Numbered from the stretch's first letter, positions 48,002 through 57,290 are shown. The stretch is DNA of 64,000 nucleotides from Steroidobacter denitrificans (GCF_001579945.1 NZ_CP011971.1:701001-765000); one strand, 5' to 3'. Notes: a model not told the origin generated them from the letters alone. Made by a program: numbers and translations.

Positions 48002-49104
48002 TGACGGCACGGGATCTCGAAGCCGAAATCCGCGAACTGCAGCGCCGCATTGGCGTCCTGGTCGAGGAAGCAGCGACGAACGAGCGTTTGCTCCGGCGCA
48101 ATCAGGAGCGGGAACTGACCCTGCTGAAGACTGAGACTCTGGCACAGTTGATCGAAGCCATCTGCGATGGTCTGAAGGCGTCCTACGGTCTGGAGGCCGT
48201 CTCCTTGTTGTTGGTGGATCCTCAGCACGAGATCCGCCATTTGTTGATTGCGGAACAGCTGAACCTGGAGGATTTTCCCGGCCTGCTGTTCGCCGACAGC
48301 CTGATCGGCATGGCTCCGCAGTTCAATTCGTTTCACCGGCCTTGGCTGGGGCCCTACATGGGCTGTGATCATCAACTGCTGTTCTCAGGCCATGAAGGGC
48401 TGCGCAGTGTCGCCCTCATTCCTTTGGGCCGCCAGGACCGCCTGCAGGGCAGTCTGAATTTCGGCAGCGCCGACGAGAAACGATTCTCGCGCCACCTGGC
48501 GACGGATTTCCTGGCGCATCTGGGTATCATCGCCTCCGTTTCGATCGAAAGCGTGATCAACCGTGCTCGACTGGTGCGAAGCGGCCTGACCGACTACCTG
48601 ACCGGTTGGTACAATCGCCGTTATCTCAATGCGCGGCTCAAGGAGGAACTGGCCCGGGCACAGCGACAAAACTCGCCGCTGGCCTGCTTGTTGATCGATT
48701 TGGATCGTTTCAAATCGATCAATGACGAGCATGGCCATCTGGTCGGCGACCTGGCTTTGCGGGAAGCAGCTCAGCGTGTCGATTCACAGATTCGCGGCAG
48801 CGATGCGGCGGCACGTTTCGGCGGTGACGAGTTCGTCGTGCTGGCGCCGGAGGCGACGATGCAGCAGGCAATGGTACTTGCCGAGCGTATTCGCCGCGCG
48901 GTATGCGAGGCACCGCTGATCGTTTCATCCGGCGCGCGTGTCGACATGACGGTATCGATCGGTGTTGCCGCGATCGTGCCATCGCGCGGGGAGCCGGATC
49001 TGAAGCTGGCCGCGCAGCGATTGCTGGCCCAGGCGGATGGGGCGCTCTACCGGGCGAAGCAGGCCGGCCGCAATCGGGTGGAAGCAGCCGGCTGCGCCGC
49101 TTGA
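48001..49104 (+). CDS. GAF/DUF484-like sensor diguanylate cyclase
   Basis: The 367-residue protein has a coiled N-terminus (ARDLEAEIRELQRRIGVLVEEAATNERLL), a GAF/DUF484-like domain (about 40-190, SVALIPLGRQDRLQGSLNFGS) and a GGDEF domain. The active site FGGDEF is intact, as is the RxxD inhibitory site RGSD five residues before it. It should make c-di-GMP and lacks an EAL domain. There is no membrane segment or signal peptide, so it is cytosolic. The start is set by the TGATG overlap with tyrA and a GGGAGG site at 47991. This is the second c-di-GMP gene in the window. Confidence 0.9.
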   Translation: MTARDLEAEIRELQRRIGVLVEEAATNERLLRRNQERELTLLKTETLAQLIEAICDGLKASYGLEAVSLLLVDPQHEIRHLLIAEQLNLEDFPGLLFADSLIGMAPQFNSFHRPWLGPYMGCDHQLLFSGHEGLRSVALIPLGRQDRLQGSLNFGSADEKRFSRHLATDFLAHLGIIASVSIESVINRARLVRSGLTDYLTGWYNRRYLNARLKEELARAQRQNSPLACLLIDLDRFKSINDEHGHLVGDLALREAAQRVDSQIRGSDAAARFGGDEFVVLAPEATMQQAMVLAERIRRAVCEAPLIVSSGARVDMTVSIGVAAIVPSRGEPDLKLAAQRLLAQADGALYRAKQAGRNRVEAAGCAA

Positions 49105-49164
49105 TGACTCGCGATCCGGACCGATGTTGTCGCTGGTGTCAGCGGCAAATCATGCTAAAATAGC

Positions 49165-49185
49165 TAATGAGATTCATTCTCATTA
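49165..49185. promoter_or_regulatory. Fur box upstream of the ferric iron importer
   Basis: TAATGAGA and TCTCATTA are perfect 8-bp inverted repeats with a 5-base centre, matching the classical Fur consensus core AATGAGAATNATTCTCATT in all outer positions. It lies 135 bases before the start of the iron-binding protein gene. It predicts repression by Fe-Fur when iron is plentiful. Confidence 0.88.
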
Positions 49186-49319
49186 TGTAATTCGGTTCCT
49201 GCGTCTTTCCAGCCGGATATTCCCCGATCACACCGGCCGGGTATGTCTTCGGGGCATCCCGGAACTTGTCCGAAAAGTGGAATTACGCAGCTTTCCTCCA
49301 ATACGAGGGTCTCGACATC

Positions 49320-50363
49320 ATGTCAGCAAGCGTTCACGGCGTCGTGCCGCGGTGGATCGGCCTGAGCATCCGTCTGGGCGTCTGTCTGAGCATCTGCCTG
49401 GGCCTGTTGAGCGCCTGCGGCCGTACGTCTTCGGACCTGGTGGTTTATTCGGCACGCAACGAGCAGCTCATCAAGCCGATCTTCGATCGATACACGGCGC
49501 AGACGGGTCGGACGATCAAGCTGATCACCGATGATGCGGGGCCGCTGATCGAACGCCTGGCGGCCGAGGGCGCCAATTCACCTGCGGATCTGTTGCTCAC
49601 GGTAGACGCGGGTGTGCTCTGGCATGCGGCCGAGCGCGGCTTGCTGCGCCCGATCGATTCGCCGATTCTGAACGCTAATATCCCCGAACATCTGCGCGAC
49701 CCGGAGAATCGCTGGTTCGCCTTGTCGGTGCGCGCACGGACGATCGTCTACAGTACCGAGCGTGTGCAGCCGCAGGACCTGGACACCTATGAGTCTTTGA
49801 CGGACGAGAAGTGGCGCGGACGGCTGTGTCTGCGCAGCTCGAAATCGGTTTACAACCAGTCGCTGGTCGCGATGCTGATCGCGCAGCATGGCGAAGAGAA
49901 GACGGAGCAGATCGTACGCGGCTGGGTGGCCAATCTCGCGACGCCGGAATTTGCCAACGATACCTTGCTGATGGAGGCCATCATCGCCGGACAATGCGAT
50001 GTCGGCATCGTGAATACCTATTATTACGGACGCCTGCAGGCCGACCGGCCGGAGCTGCCGTTGAAGTTGTTCTGGCCCGACCAGCAAGGCGCGGGTGTGC
50101 ACGTCAACGTGTCCGGGGCTGGCGTGACGGCGCATGCGCCGCGCGCCGATCAGGCGCGTGCACTGTTGGAATGGCTGTCCCGGCAGGAGGCTCAGACGAT
50201 GATCGGGGCGATGGACAAGGAATATCCGGCGTCTCCCGCGGTCGCCCCTGATCCGATGGTGGCATCCTGGGGTACCTTTCGTGAAAGTCCTTTGAATGTG
50301 GCGCATGCCGGTGAATTGCAGCCTGCGGCCGTACGCCTGATGGATCGTGCCAGATATCGCTGA
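49320..50363 (+). CDS. fbpA: Ferric iron ABC transporter, substrate-binding lipoprotein
   Basis: The 347-residue periplasmic binding protein of the FbpA/FutA type carries a lipoprotein signal with lipobox LSAC (Cys33), so it is probably anchored to a membrane. LVVYSARNEQLIKPIFDRYTAQTG, the tyrosine pair in VGIVNTYYYGRL (Fe ligands) and GVHVNVSGAGVTAHAP are typical. The start at ATG 49320 has a GAGGG site; an open frame begins 18 codons earlier. It lies under the Fur box and is followed after 42 bases by the permease gene. Confidence 0.92.
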   Translation: MSASVHGVVPRWIGLSIRLGVCLSICLGLLSACGRTSSDLVVYSARNEQLIKPIFDRYTAQTGRTIKLITDDAGPLIERLAAEGANSPADLLLTVDAGVLWHAAERGLLRPIDSPILNANIPEHLRDPENRWFALSVRARTIVYSTERVQPQDLDTYESLTDEKWRGRLCLRSSKSVYNQSLVAMLIAQHGEEKTEQIVRGWVANLATPEFANDTLLMEAIIAGQCDVGIVNTYYYGRLQADRPELPLKLFWPDQQGAGVHVNVSGAGVTAHAPRADQARALLEWLSRQEAQTMIGAMDKEYPASPAVAPDPMVASWGTFRESPLNVAHAGELQPAAVRLMDRARYR

Positions 50364-50405
50364 GCCGTCGCGGCCGGTACCGTTTTCCAGCCATTACCGC
50401 AGTCG

Positions 50406-52127
50406 ATGAATGCCGCGATCCAGTCCGAGGGCGTTCCGAGCGCTCGGGCACAGGCTCGGTACAGGCCTGGTTTCCTGCTCGCGGCGCTATTGTGCCTGCC
50501 GGCGCTGGTGCCGCTGCTGGTGATCCTGTCGGCGCTGGTGCCGCTGCTGGTGATCCTGTCGGCGCTGGTGCCGCTGCTGGTGATCCTGTCGGCGCTGGTG
50601 ACGCCGGAGGTGGAGGTCTGGTCGCATTTGTCACGCCATGTGCTGCCGCATGTGCTGGTCAATACGGCGGCATTGCTGGCGGGTGTCGCCATCCTGGCGG
50701 GTGTACTGGGCACCACCCTGGCATGGCTGACGGCGCTGTGCGATTTTCCGGGGCGGCGCTGGCTGGAGTGGGCGCTGGTGTTGCCGCTGGCGATCCCGGC
50801 CTACGTGCTGGCATTCGTGGCGATCGGGTTTCTGGATTATGCCGGTCCACTGCAATCCTGGCTGCGCGCGACGTTCGGATCCTCGTATTGGGTGCCGGCG
50901 ATCCGCTCTCGCGGTGGAGTGATTCTGATCCTGTCGCTGGCATTGTATCCCTATGTCTATCTGCTGGCGCGCAGCGCCTTCCTGACACAGGGCCGGCATG
51001 TGTTGGAGGCGGCACAGATCCTGGGTTATGGCCGCATGCGCGCGGCATGGCGCGTGGCGTTGCCGATGGCGCGGCCCTGGATCGCCGCGGGTCTCGCGTT
51101 GGTATGCATGGAAACACTCGCGGACTTCGGCGCGGTTTCCATCTTCAACTACGATACATTCACGACGGCGATCTATCGTGCCTGGTTCGGCATGTTTTCG
51201 GTGCACGCAGCGCTGGAGCTGGGTGCCATCCTGCTGCTGTTCGTGCTGGGCGCGCTGATGCTGGACCGGCGCTCACGTGGCGGCATGCGCTTCGCCAGCG
51301 CGCGGGATCTGGGACAGACATCGCGCCGGCTGAAGTTGAGCGGCGCAACGGGGTGGGTGGCCGCCGTCTATGCGTCGCTGGTCACGGCTCTGGCCTTCGC
51401 CTTGCCGGTGCTGCAACTATTGTGGTGGACGCTGAAGCGCGCGGCTTCCGATCTGGATAGCCGCTACTGGGGATTCGTCGCCAATACCGTGATGCTGGCG
51501 GCCAGTGCAGCTGTCGTGATCGTCGGCGCCAGCCTGGCGCTCGCCTATCTCCTGCGACGCCCGCATGGGCGGGCGCTCGATGCGCTGGTACGCCTGGCGA
51601 CACTGGGTTACGCGGTGCCCGGCACAGTCCTCGCGGTGGGCATCATCGTGCCGCTGGTATCCCTCAATAACCTGCTGCAAAAGGGTTTGCATGCCTGGCT
51701 CGGACCGGACTCACCGAGCATATTGCTGCAAGGAACGCTGCTGGGGGTGCTGTTGGCGTACATGGCGCGATTTTTGGCGGTGGGTTTCAATCCGGTGGAA
51801 AGCGGTCTGCAGCGTATTACTCAGAGTCTGGATGAGGCGGGCATCGGTATGGGCGTAACGGGCCATGCCCTGGTACGCCGGGTGCACATGCCCTTGCTGC
51901 GCACCAGCTTGTTGAGCGCCGCCATCCTGGTATTCGTCGATGTCATGAAGGAAATGCCGATTACCTTGATCACCCGGCCGTTCGGCTGGGACACTCTGGC
52001 GGTGCGGATTTTCGAGATGACGGCGATCGGCGAGTGGGAGCGTGCGGCGTTGCCGGCGGTGGCAATCGTCCTCGTAGGCCTGATTCCGGCGGCGATGCTG
52101 ACGCGGGGGGGCGGGCATGTGGCTTGA
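50406..52127 (+). CDS. fbpB: Ferric iron ABC transporter permease, fused two-domain type
   Basis: The 573-residue inner-membrane protein has about 12 helices and two binding-protein-dependent transport domains. Each carries an EAA-like loop: EAAQILGYGRMRAAWRVALPMARP and DEAGIGMGVTGHALVRRVHMPLLRT. It forms the channel for Fe3+ with FbpA and FbpC. The first membrane helix contains three exact copies of LVPLLVILSA, encoded by a 30-bp tandem repeat, which lengthens the segment beyond normal. The stop lies inside the fbpC start (11-bp overlap). Confidence 0.94.
   Translation: MNAAIQSEGVPSARAQARYRPGFLLAALLCLPALVPLLVILSALVPLLVILSALVPLLVILSALVTPEVEVWSHLSRHVLPHVLVNTAALLAGVAILAGVLGTTLAWLTALCDFPGRRWLEWALVLPLAIPAYVLAFVAIGFLDYAGPLQSWLRATFGSSYWVPAIRSRGGVILILSLALYPYVYLLARSAFLTQGRHVLEAAQILGYGRMRAAWRVALPMARPWIAAGLALVCMETLADFGAVSIFNYDTFTTAIYRAWFGMFSVHAALELGAILLLFVLGALMLDRRSRGGMRFASARDLGQTSRRLKLSGATGWVAAVYASLVTALAFALPVLQLLWWTLKRAASDLDSRYWGFVANTVMLAASAAVVIVGASLALAYLLRRPHGRALDALVRLATLGYAVPGTVLAVGIIVPLVSLNNLLQKGLHAWLGPDSPSILLQGTLLGVLLAYMARFLAVGFNPVESGLQRITQSLDEAGIGMGVTGHALVRRVHMPLLRTSLLSAAILVFVDVMKEMPITLITRPFGWDTLAVRIFEMTAIGEWERAALPAVAIVLVGLIPAAMLTRGGGHVA
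50501..50600 (+). repeat. Three perfect 30-bp tandem repeats in the fbpB first helix
   Basis: Units 50501-50530, 50531-50560 and 50561-50590 are identical and start GGCGCTGGTGCCGCTGCTGG. A partial fourth copy (10 bp) follows. The unit is in frame (10 residues), so copy-number change alters helix length without a frameshift. Exact identity points to recent slippage. Confidence 0.95.
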
Positions 52128-53172
52128 GCTCGATGGGGTCACACGCCGCTTCGGGGAGCGCAAAGTGGTGGATGGATTGAGCCTTGGCCTGCCACGAGGC
52201 TCGATCGGTTGTCTGTTGGGCCCCAGCGGCTGCGGAAAAACGACGGCGCTGCGTTGTATTGCGGGTTTCGAGCCGGTGGATGCCGGCGTGATCCGTGCCC
52301 ATGAGCGAGTGCTCTCGACATCGCAGATGCATACGCCGCCCGAGAATCGCGAGATCGGCATGGTTTTCCAAGACTATGCGCTGTTTCCTCATCTGACGGT
52401 GATCGAGAACGTCGCCTTCGGCCTGCATAAGCGTACACGCGCCGCCCGCATACGCCGTGCGGAAGAAATCCTGGCGACGGTCGGCCTGACCGAATATCGA
52501 TCGCATCATCCTCACCAGCTCTCAGGCGGCCAGCAGCAGCGTGTCGCGCTGGCACGTGCGTTGGCGCCCGAGCCCACCATCGTCCTGCTGGATGAACCGT
52601 TTTCCAGCCTCGATATCGAACTGCGCGAGCGTCTGGGGGATGAAGTCAGAGGATTGCTGAAATCACAGAACACCACGGCTCTGCTGGTGACGCATGACCA
52701 GCAGGAGGCCTTCGCGGTTGCGGATATCGTCGGCGTGATGCGCGCAGGCAGACTGGAGCAATGGGATTCGCCCTACCAGCTGTATCATCGGCCGCGAACC
52801 CGCTTCGTTGCCGATTTCATCGGTCAAGGCGTATTCATTGCCGGCGAGGTGGTCGCGCCTCTGACCTACCAGACCGAGTTGGGAGTGCTGCGCGCCTGCT
52901 GCGCTAATGGCCACGGCGAACTGACGGCGGGCGCCAAGGTCGATCTGCTGTTGCGGCCGGATGACGTGGTGCACGACGATGCCAGCGCGTTGCGTGCCCG
53001 AGTCTGTCAGCGTGCCTTTCGAGGCGCGGCGTTCCTGTACACGCTGCGGCTGGACAGTGGTACCCAGGTGTTGTCACTCGTGCCCAGTCACCATGATCAT
53101 GCAGTGGGCGAATATATCGGTATTCGGATCGAACCGGATCATGTGGTGGCTTTCATGCCAGGGGAGAATTGA
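52117..53172 (+). CDS. fbpC: Ferric iron ABC transporter ATP-binding protein
   Basis: The 351-residue ATPase energises the importer. Walker A is [18 protein letters not shown], the Q-loop [15 protein letters not shown], signature [19 protein letters not shown], Walker [13 protein letters not shown] and switch [20 protein letters not shown]-type regulatory domain follows (about 235-350). It overlaps fbpB by 11 bases. It converges on the FecCD-type permease gene, with 7 bases between. Confidence 0.95.
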   Translation: MWLELDGVTRRFGERKVVDGLSLGLPRGSIGCLLGPSGCGKTTALRCIAGFEPVDAGVIRAHERVLSTSQMHTPPENREIGMVFQDYALFPHLTVIENVAFGLHKRTRAARIRRAEEILATVGLTEYRSHHPHQLSGGQQQRVALARALAPEPTIVLLDEPFSSLDIELRERLGDEVRGLLKSQNTTALLVTHDQQEAFAVADIVGVMRAGRLEQWDSPYQLYHRPRTRFVADFIGQGVFIAGEVVAPLTYQTELGVLRACCANGHGELTAGAKVDLLLRPDDVVHDDASALRARVCQRAFRGAAFLYTLRLDSGTQVLSLVPSHHDHAVGEYIGIRIEPDHVVAFMPGEN

Positions 53173-53179
53173 AGCCCGA

Positions 53180-54235
53180 TCAAGTTTTCTTGCGCAGCAG
53201 CACCAGGAACAAGGGCACGCCGATCACCGCGGTGAGGGCGCCTACCGGCAGTTGACGCGGCGCGAACAAGACACGTGCACAAAGATCGGCGGTAGTGACC
53301 AGGATGCCGCCCAGCAGTGCGGCGGCAGGCAGCACGAAGCGATGGTCCACACCGAGCATCAGGCGCGCCAGGTGGGGAGTGACGAGCCCCACGAATCCGA
53401 TCGGGCCGGCGGCAGTGACGCAGGCGGCGGTCAATGCGGACGTGGACAGGAAAATACCGGTTCGCAACTGGTCGACCGGAGCGCCCAGCACGCGTGCTTG
53501 CAGTTCACCGCGCGCCAATACGTTGAGATGACGCGCGAACGGGAAGCATAGGATGAGCGCCGCCATGTAGACGATCAGCAGGGGTGCCGGACGAGTGGCG
53601 AAGGATAGATCGCCCATCAGCCAGAACAACATGCCGCGCAGCTTGGCTTCATCGCCCAGCGCAAGCAGCATGCTGACGACGGCGCTTGCGCCTGCAGCGA
53701 CCACTATGCCGGTCAACAGCAGGCGCACGGGCGTCCAGCCGCCCTCGCCGCGCGCCAGCGCGAAGACCAGCGCAATCGTGCCGAATGCTCCCAAGGTCGC
53801 CGAGATGTTGACGAACAGGCCGCTGACGCCCAGCAACATGGCCGATAGAGCCGCCACGGCGGCACCACCGGAAACACCCATGATGAACGGGTCGGCCAGC
53901 GGATTGCGTAACAGAACTTGCATAAGTACACCGGCGATGGCCAGTACGCCGCCGGCGGCGAATGCCGTGAGCGCGCGCGGTAGACGCAAATCCAGAATGA
54001 GCGCCTGCGTCAAAGCATCGTTGCCGCGCAAGCCCTGTATCACACCGGTAAAATCGATGTGTACGCTGCCGCTGACCAACGACAAGGCCAGTGCGGCCAG
54101 CGCTGCGGCAACGAGGAGAAGGTAGATGGCGGCTATTCTGGCGCGGTTCACAGGATGCAAAGGGTACGGCCTGGCCCTCCATCCTCCAAGTGGATTCGGC
54201 GGCACGGCGTTGCGGCCGGTATCGAGCCGGCTCAT
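53180..54235 (-). CDS. FecCD/BtuC-family ABC permease (iron-siderophore or cobalamin)
   Basis: The roughly 351-residue protein has about ten helices and the family motifs LRLPRALTAFAAGGVLAIAGVLMQVLLRNPLADPFIMGVSGGA, GEAKLRG-like GDEAKLRGMLFWLMGDL, and GPIGFVGLVTPHLARLMLGVDHR. It should import a chelated iron or vitamin B12. No BtuF/FecB-type binding protein or FecE/BtuD ATPase lies next to it, though partners may be encoded beyond this window. The start is uncertain: ATG 54235 is preferred over TTG 54301. Confidence 0.9.
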   Translation of the reverse strand: MSRLDTGRNAVPPNPLGGWRARPYPLHPVNRARIAAIYLLLVAAALAALALSLVSGSVHIDFTGVIQGLRGNDALTQALILDLRLPRALTAFAAGGVLAIAGVLMQVLLRNPLADPFIMGVSGGAAVAALSAMLLGVSGLFVNISATLGAFGTIALVFALARGEGGWTPVRLLLTGIVVAAGASAVVSMLLALGDEAKLRGMLFWLMGDLSFATRPAPLLIVYMAALILCFPFARHLNVLARGELQARVLGAPVDQLRTGIFLSTSALTAACVTAAGPIGFVGLVTPHLARLMLGVDHRFVLPAAALLGGILVTTADLCARVLFAPRQLPVGALTAVIGVPLFLVLLRKKT

Positions 54236-54324
54236 TGCGGGCTCGATGAAGGACCGTCGGACGGTGGCCGGGGGAGCGCGCTTATGGAACAATCGGCCCA
54301 AGAATCGCTGCGCTACTCTTTTGC

Positions 54325-54930
54325 ATGACAGATTTCATCGATGCGGACGGCTTTCGCGCCAATGTCGGAATCGTACTGATCCGGGATGACCGGCAGGTCT
54401 TCCTGGGCGGCCGCATGGGCGGTCGCGGGTGGCAGTTCCCACAGGGTGGCGTACTTCGGGACGAAGCGCCTGAAGAAGCGCTCTATCGTGAGCTCAAGGA
54501 AGAAATCGGCCTGGAACGCAGCGATGTCGAATTGGTCGCTGTGACTCGCAGTTGGCTGCGTTATCGGCTGCCTCGCCAGTACGTACGTCGCAACAGCCAT
54601 CCTCCGTGTATCGGTCAGAAGCAACGCTGGTTTCTATTGCGTCTGGTGGGTGCAGAGGAACATGTGCATTTCGATGCAACCGAGACGCCGGAGTTCGAGC
54701 GCTGGCGCTGGGTCGACTATTGGACGCCGGTGCGAGAGGTGGTGTACTTCAAGCGGGCGGTCTATGCCCGGGCGCTGGATGAATTGGCGCAACAGGCATT
54801 CCCTCAGAACCCTCCCGCGCTGCCGGACTGGTCGGCCCAGGAAAAACATCTGCGCAGACTGGCGCGTCATCGTGCCGGCATCGGATTTCGCCGGGAGAAA
54901 GAACGTGGAAAGAGCTCTACAGCGCTCTAG
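54325..54930 (+). CDS. rppH: RNA pyrophosphohydrolase (Nudix)
   Basis: The 201-residue Nudix hydrolase removes pyrophosphate from the 5' end of mRNA and opens it to RNase E decay. [33 protein letters not shown] and the Nudix box [23 protein letters not shown] are complete. [13 protein letters not shown] [11 protein letters not shown] and [12 protein letters not shown] follow, then [17 protein letters not shown]. It is slightly longer than the E. coli enzyme, with a basic tail. It is divergent from the FecCD permease. Confidence 0.95.
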   Translation: MTDFIDADGFRANVGIVLIRDDRQVFLGGRMGGRGWQFPQGGVLRDEAPEEALYRELKEEIGLERSDVELVAVTRSWLRYRLPRQYVRRNSHPPCIGQKQRWFLLRLVGAEEHVHFDATETPEFERWRWVDYWTPVREVVYFKRAVYARALDELAQQAFPQNPPALPDWSAQEKHLRRLARHRAGIGFRREKERGKSSTAL

Positions 54931-55022
54931 GAGACTATGACGAAATGACGCTTACGGTGATTTTTCGGCCGCGGCAACGCCAGAAAGATTCATTTCCTCA
55001 GAAGATCCAAGCAACGTCCGGA

Positions 55023-55048
55023 TTATTGCTGCAGATCCGCAGCAATAA
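55023..55048. repeat. Perfect 10-bp hairpin downstream of hemJ and rppH
   Basis: TTATTGCTGC and GCAGCAATAA are exact inverted repeats with a 6-base loop. It lies 19 bases past the hemJ stop and about 90 past rppH, between the converging genes. Neither strand has a long T-run, so it is at best a weak bidirectional terminator or a 3'-end stabiliser. Confidence 0.6.
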
Positions 55049-55066
55049 GACGATAAGCCGCAGTGA

Positions 55067-55489
55067 CTAGAACGGCTTGAGCACCGCCAGAAGCACGATC
55101 GCGATCAGCAGCAGGCTCGGCACCTCGTTGAACCAGCGATACCAGCGTTGGCTGTGGACATTGCGGCCGGTACGCAGGCCGAGAATGAGGCGGTAGCACC
55201 CTATGTGATAGCCGATCAGCAGCGCAACCAGACTGAGCTTGATGTGCAGCCAGCCGAACTGCATCAGCCCGGGGGTCGCGATCAGCAGGCCGATTCCGAA
55301 TGCGGCCGTCAGGATGCCGCCCAGCGTCATCATTACGAACAAGCGGCGCTCCATGACCTGAAAGCGCTCGATACCGGCCGGATCGGTGGCGACGACATGG
55401 TATACGAACAGCCGTGGCAGGTAGAACAGCCCGGCGAACCAGGTCACCATGAAAATGATGTGGAAGGCCTTCAGCCATAGTACGAGCAT
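55067..55489 (-). CDS. hemJ: Protoporphyrinogen oxidase HemJ
   Basis: The 140-residue membrane protein has four helices (LWLKAFHIIFMVTWFAGLFYLPRLFVYH, LFVMMTLGGILTAAFGIGLLI, GWLHIKLSLVALLIGYHIGCY, SLLLIAIVLLAVLKPF). It has the conserved N-terminal His, the Arg in PRLFVYH and the Lys in the helix-3 HIKL motif of HemJ. It oxidises protoporphyrinogen IX to protoporphyrin IX and is the usual form in bacteria without HemG or HemY. Start ATG 55489 has AGGA 8 bases upstream; the longer frame to 55555 lacks this. Confidence 0.9.
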   Translation of the reverse strand: MLVLWLKAFHIIFMVTWFAGLFYLPRLFVYHVVATDPAGIERFQVMERRLFVMMTLGGILTAAFGIGLLIATPGLMQFGWLHIKLSLVALLIGYHIGCYRLILGLRTGRNVHSQRWYRWFNEVPSLLLIAIVLLAVLKPF

Positions 55490-55615
55490 CGTCAGGATCC
55501 TGGTCGCAAAGCGACGGGCGGGCCGGAAAGAAGCGTTTTTTGCGCCGTATCTCAATTCCGATACGGTGCTTGTGGTCTAATTTCAACAGGTTCTGGCAGC
55601 CAGGTACACTTCGGA

Positions 55616-56356
55616 ATGGCGGTTTTTGCACCGATGCGCACTGGCCAACTGGTGGTTCGCTATCACTCGCCCTGGCGCCGCCGCGGGGTGTGGGCGGCAG
55701 CGGCGATCGTTACAGTACTGTTGTTCTATGGAATTTTCGAGCTTGGCCGGTTCGCCGGAGGCTACAGTACGCTCGCGCAGTTCCAGCAGCGTCGCGCGTT
55801 GAACACGGCCATGCAGGCGCTCGAAACGGAGAACGACCGGCTACGCTCGGCGCTGGCGGCCATGGAACTGGCGCGCAATGTCGATGGCAAGGCTTACTCT
55901 GATGTGGAGAAGGATCTTGCCGAATTGCAGAGCCAGTTGCTCAAGCAGCGCGAGGAACTGGTGTTCTATCGCGGTATCGTTTCACCTGAAGATGGTATCG
56001 GCGGGCTGCGTATCCAGCGTTTCGAAATACTGCCGGGCGAGGCCGAAGGTCATTTTCTACTGCGGATCGTGCTGGTGCAATCGATGCGGCAGGAAGCCGT
56101 GGTGTCCGGTGGAGTGAAACTGCAGATCGAAGGGATGCGTGATGCCGTCTCGACCGTGCTGAGCCTTGCAGAGACGGGAGGCACGGTGCGCTCGGATGGT
56201 CAGTTGGCTTTCAAGTTTCGTTACTTCCAGAACCTGGAGCAGGAAATCGTGCTGCCCTCCGCTTTCGAGCCGCGTACCGTCAATATCGAGGTCAGCGCGT
56301 CGAAACTTGCGCCTGTGCGAGAATCCTATCCCTGGCAGGTTCAGGCTGAGCCATGA
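55616..56356 (+). CDS. Membrane-anchored coiled-coil protein (DUF6776-like), bactofilin neighbour
   Basis: I cannot assign a function. The 246-residue protein has a short basic N-terminus, one membrane helix (about 27-47), a predicted coiled coil (about 55-125: LNTAMQALETENDRLRSALAAMEL, VEKDLAELQSQLLKQREELVFY) and a beta-rich C-terminal domain (about 130-240). It resembles proteobacterial proteins that sit next to bactofilins. Its stop overlaps the bactofilin start as ATGA, implying coordinated production and possibly a complex at the inner membrane. Start ATG 55616; MAVFAPMRTGQ also offers ATG 55634. Confidence 0.8.
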   Translation: MAVFAPMRTGQLVVRYHSPWRRRGVWAAAAIVTVLLFYGIFELGRFAGGYSTLAQFQQRRALNTAMQALETENDRLRSALAAMELARNVDGKAYSDVEKDLAELQSQLLKQREELVFYRGIVSPEDGIGGLRIQRFEILPGEAEGHFLLRIVLVQSMRQEAVVSGGVKLQIEGMRDAVSTVLSLAETGGTVRSDGQLAFKFRYFQNLEQEIVLPSAFEPRTVNIEVSASKLAPVRESYPWQVQAEP

Positions 56357-56805
56357 TTTTTTCGATATTCAAGCGAAACAAGCCGAAATTACGCCGAATC
56401 GATACGCTTATCGGCGCAGGCACACGCATTATCGGCGATGTGCAGTTCAACGGCGGTTTTCACATCGATGGTCATGTGAAAGGTAACGTCGATGCGCCGG
56501 CGGACTCGGGTGCGACCTTGAGCGTGAGCGACAGCGGCGTCGTGGAAGGGTCAGTCGCCGTTCCCCAGGTCATCCTCAATGGCATCGTCAAGGGCGACAT
56601 CCTGGCACACGAGCGTGTCGAGCTGGGTGGTACCGCACGCGTCACCGGTAATGTGTATTATGTGCTGATCGAAATGGAAATGGGCGCCGAGGTCAACGGC
56701 AAGTTGATCCATGAACCGACTTTGGCAGGCCCTAAAGAGCCACCCGGCGACTGCGCCGGTCAAGTATCCGCCAGAGATTGCACGGATACCGACCATCCGG
56801 TTTGA
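56353..56805 (+). CDS. Bactofilin (polymer-forming cytoskeletal protein)
   Basis: The 150-residue protein has a short N-terminal tail (MIFSIFKRNKPKLRRIDTLIG) and the bactofilin beta-helix with regular six-residue turns (GTRIIGDVQFNGGFHIDGHVKGNV, GVVEGSVAVPQVILNGIVKGDILAHERVELGGTARVTGNVYY). A disordered C-terminus contains two cysteines. Bactofilins self-assemble into filaments that position wall enzymes or chromosome-segregation factors. The gene is coupled to the membrane coiled-coil gene by ATGA. An M23 wall hydrolase, a common bactofilin partner class, lies 4.5 kb away. Confidence 0.92.
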   Translation: MIFSIFKRNKPKLRRIDTLIGAGTRIIGDVQFNGGFHIDGHVKGNVDAPADSGATLSVSDSGVVEGSVAVPQVILNGIVKGDILAHERVELGGTARVTGNVYYVLIEMEMGAEVNGKLIHEPTLAGPKEPPGDCAGQVSARDCTDTDHPV

Positions 56806-56872
56806 CAGCGAGCGGCGGTAGCCTAGACTGTACTCATCTTGATTCCCTGGTTGCGACCCCAAGGTTGCCGTC

Positions 56873-57220
56873 ATGAATACCGATTCCACTGCTCCCAGTC
56901 TGACTTTCACGGATGCCGCCGCCGCCAAGGTCAGTGAACTGATCCGCGAGGAAGCGAATCCGAAGCTGAAATTGCGTGTATTCGTGCAAGGAGGCGGCTG
57001 TTCCGGCTTCCAGTACGGATTCACGTTCGATGAGGAGGATGAGGAAGGGGATACCCGGGTCGAGAACGGCGGTGTCACGCTATTGATCGACCCCATGAGC
57101 ATCCAGTACCTGAGCGGTGCCGAAATCGACTATCGCGAGGATATCGAGGGGGCACAATTCGTCATTCGCAATCCCGGCGCGACGACGACCTGCGGCTGCG
57201 GATCCTCGTTCGCGATGTAG
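56873..57220 (+). CDS. erpA: Iron-sulfur cluster insertion protein ErpA
   Basis: The 115-residue A-type carrier has the three cluster cysteines in [11 protein letters not shown] and TTCGCGSSF. It carries Fe-S clusters to target enzymes. [19 protein letters not shown] and [29 protein letters not shown] match ErpA more closely than IscA. It stands alone, 67 bases after the bactofilin gene, the usual ErpA context away from isc genes. Confidence 0.95.
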   Translation: MNTDSTAPSLTFTDAAAAKVSELIREEANPKLKLRVFVQGGGCSGFQYGFTFDEEDEEGDTRVENGGVTLLIDPMSIQYLSGAEIDYREDIEGAQFVIRNPGATTTCGCGSSFAM

Positions 57221-57290
57221 CCGACGCCCTGCGGAGCTCCCCATTCGCGTGCCCCCGCCTCCGGCCCCGAATGCCCGGATCTTCTGATGC

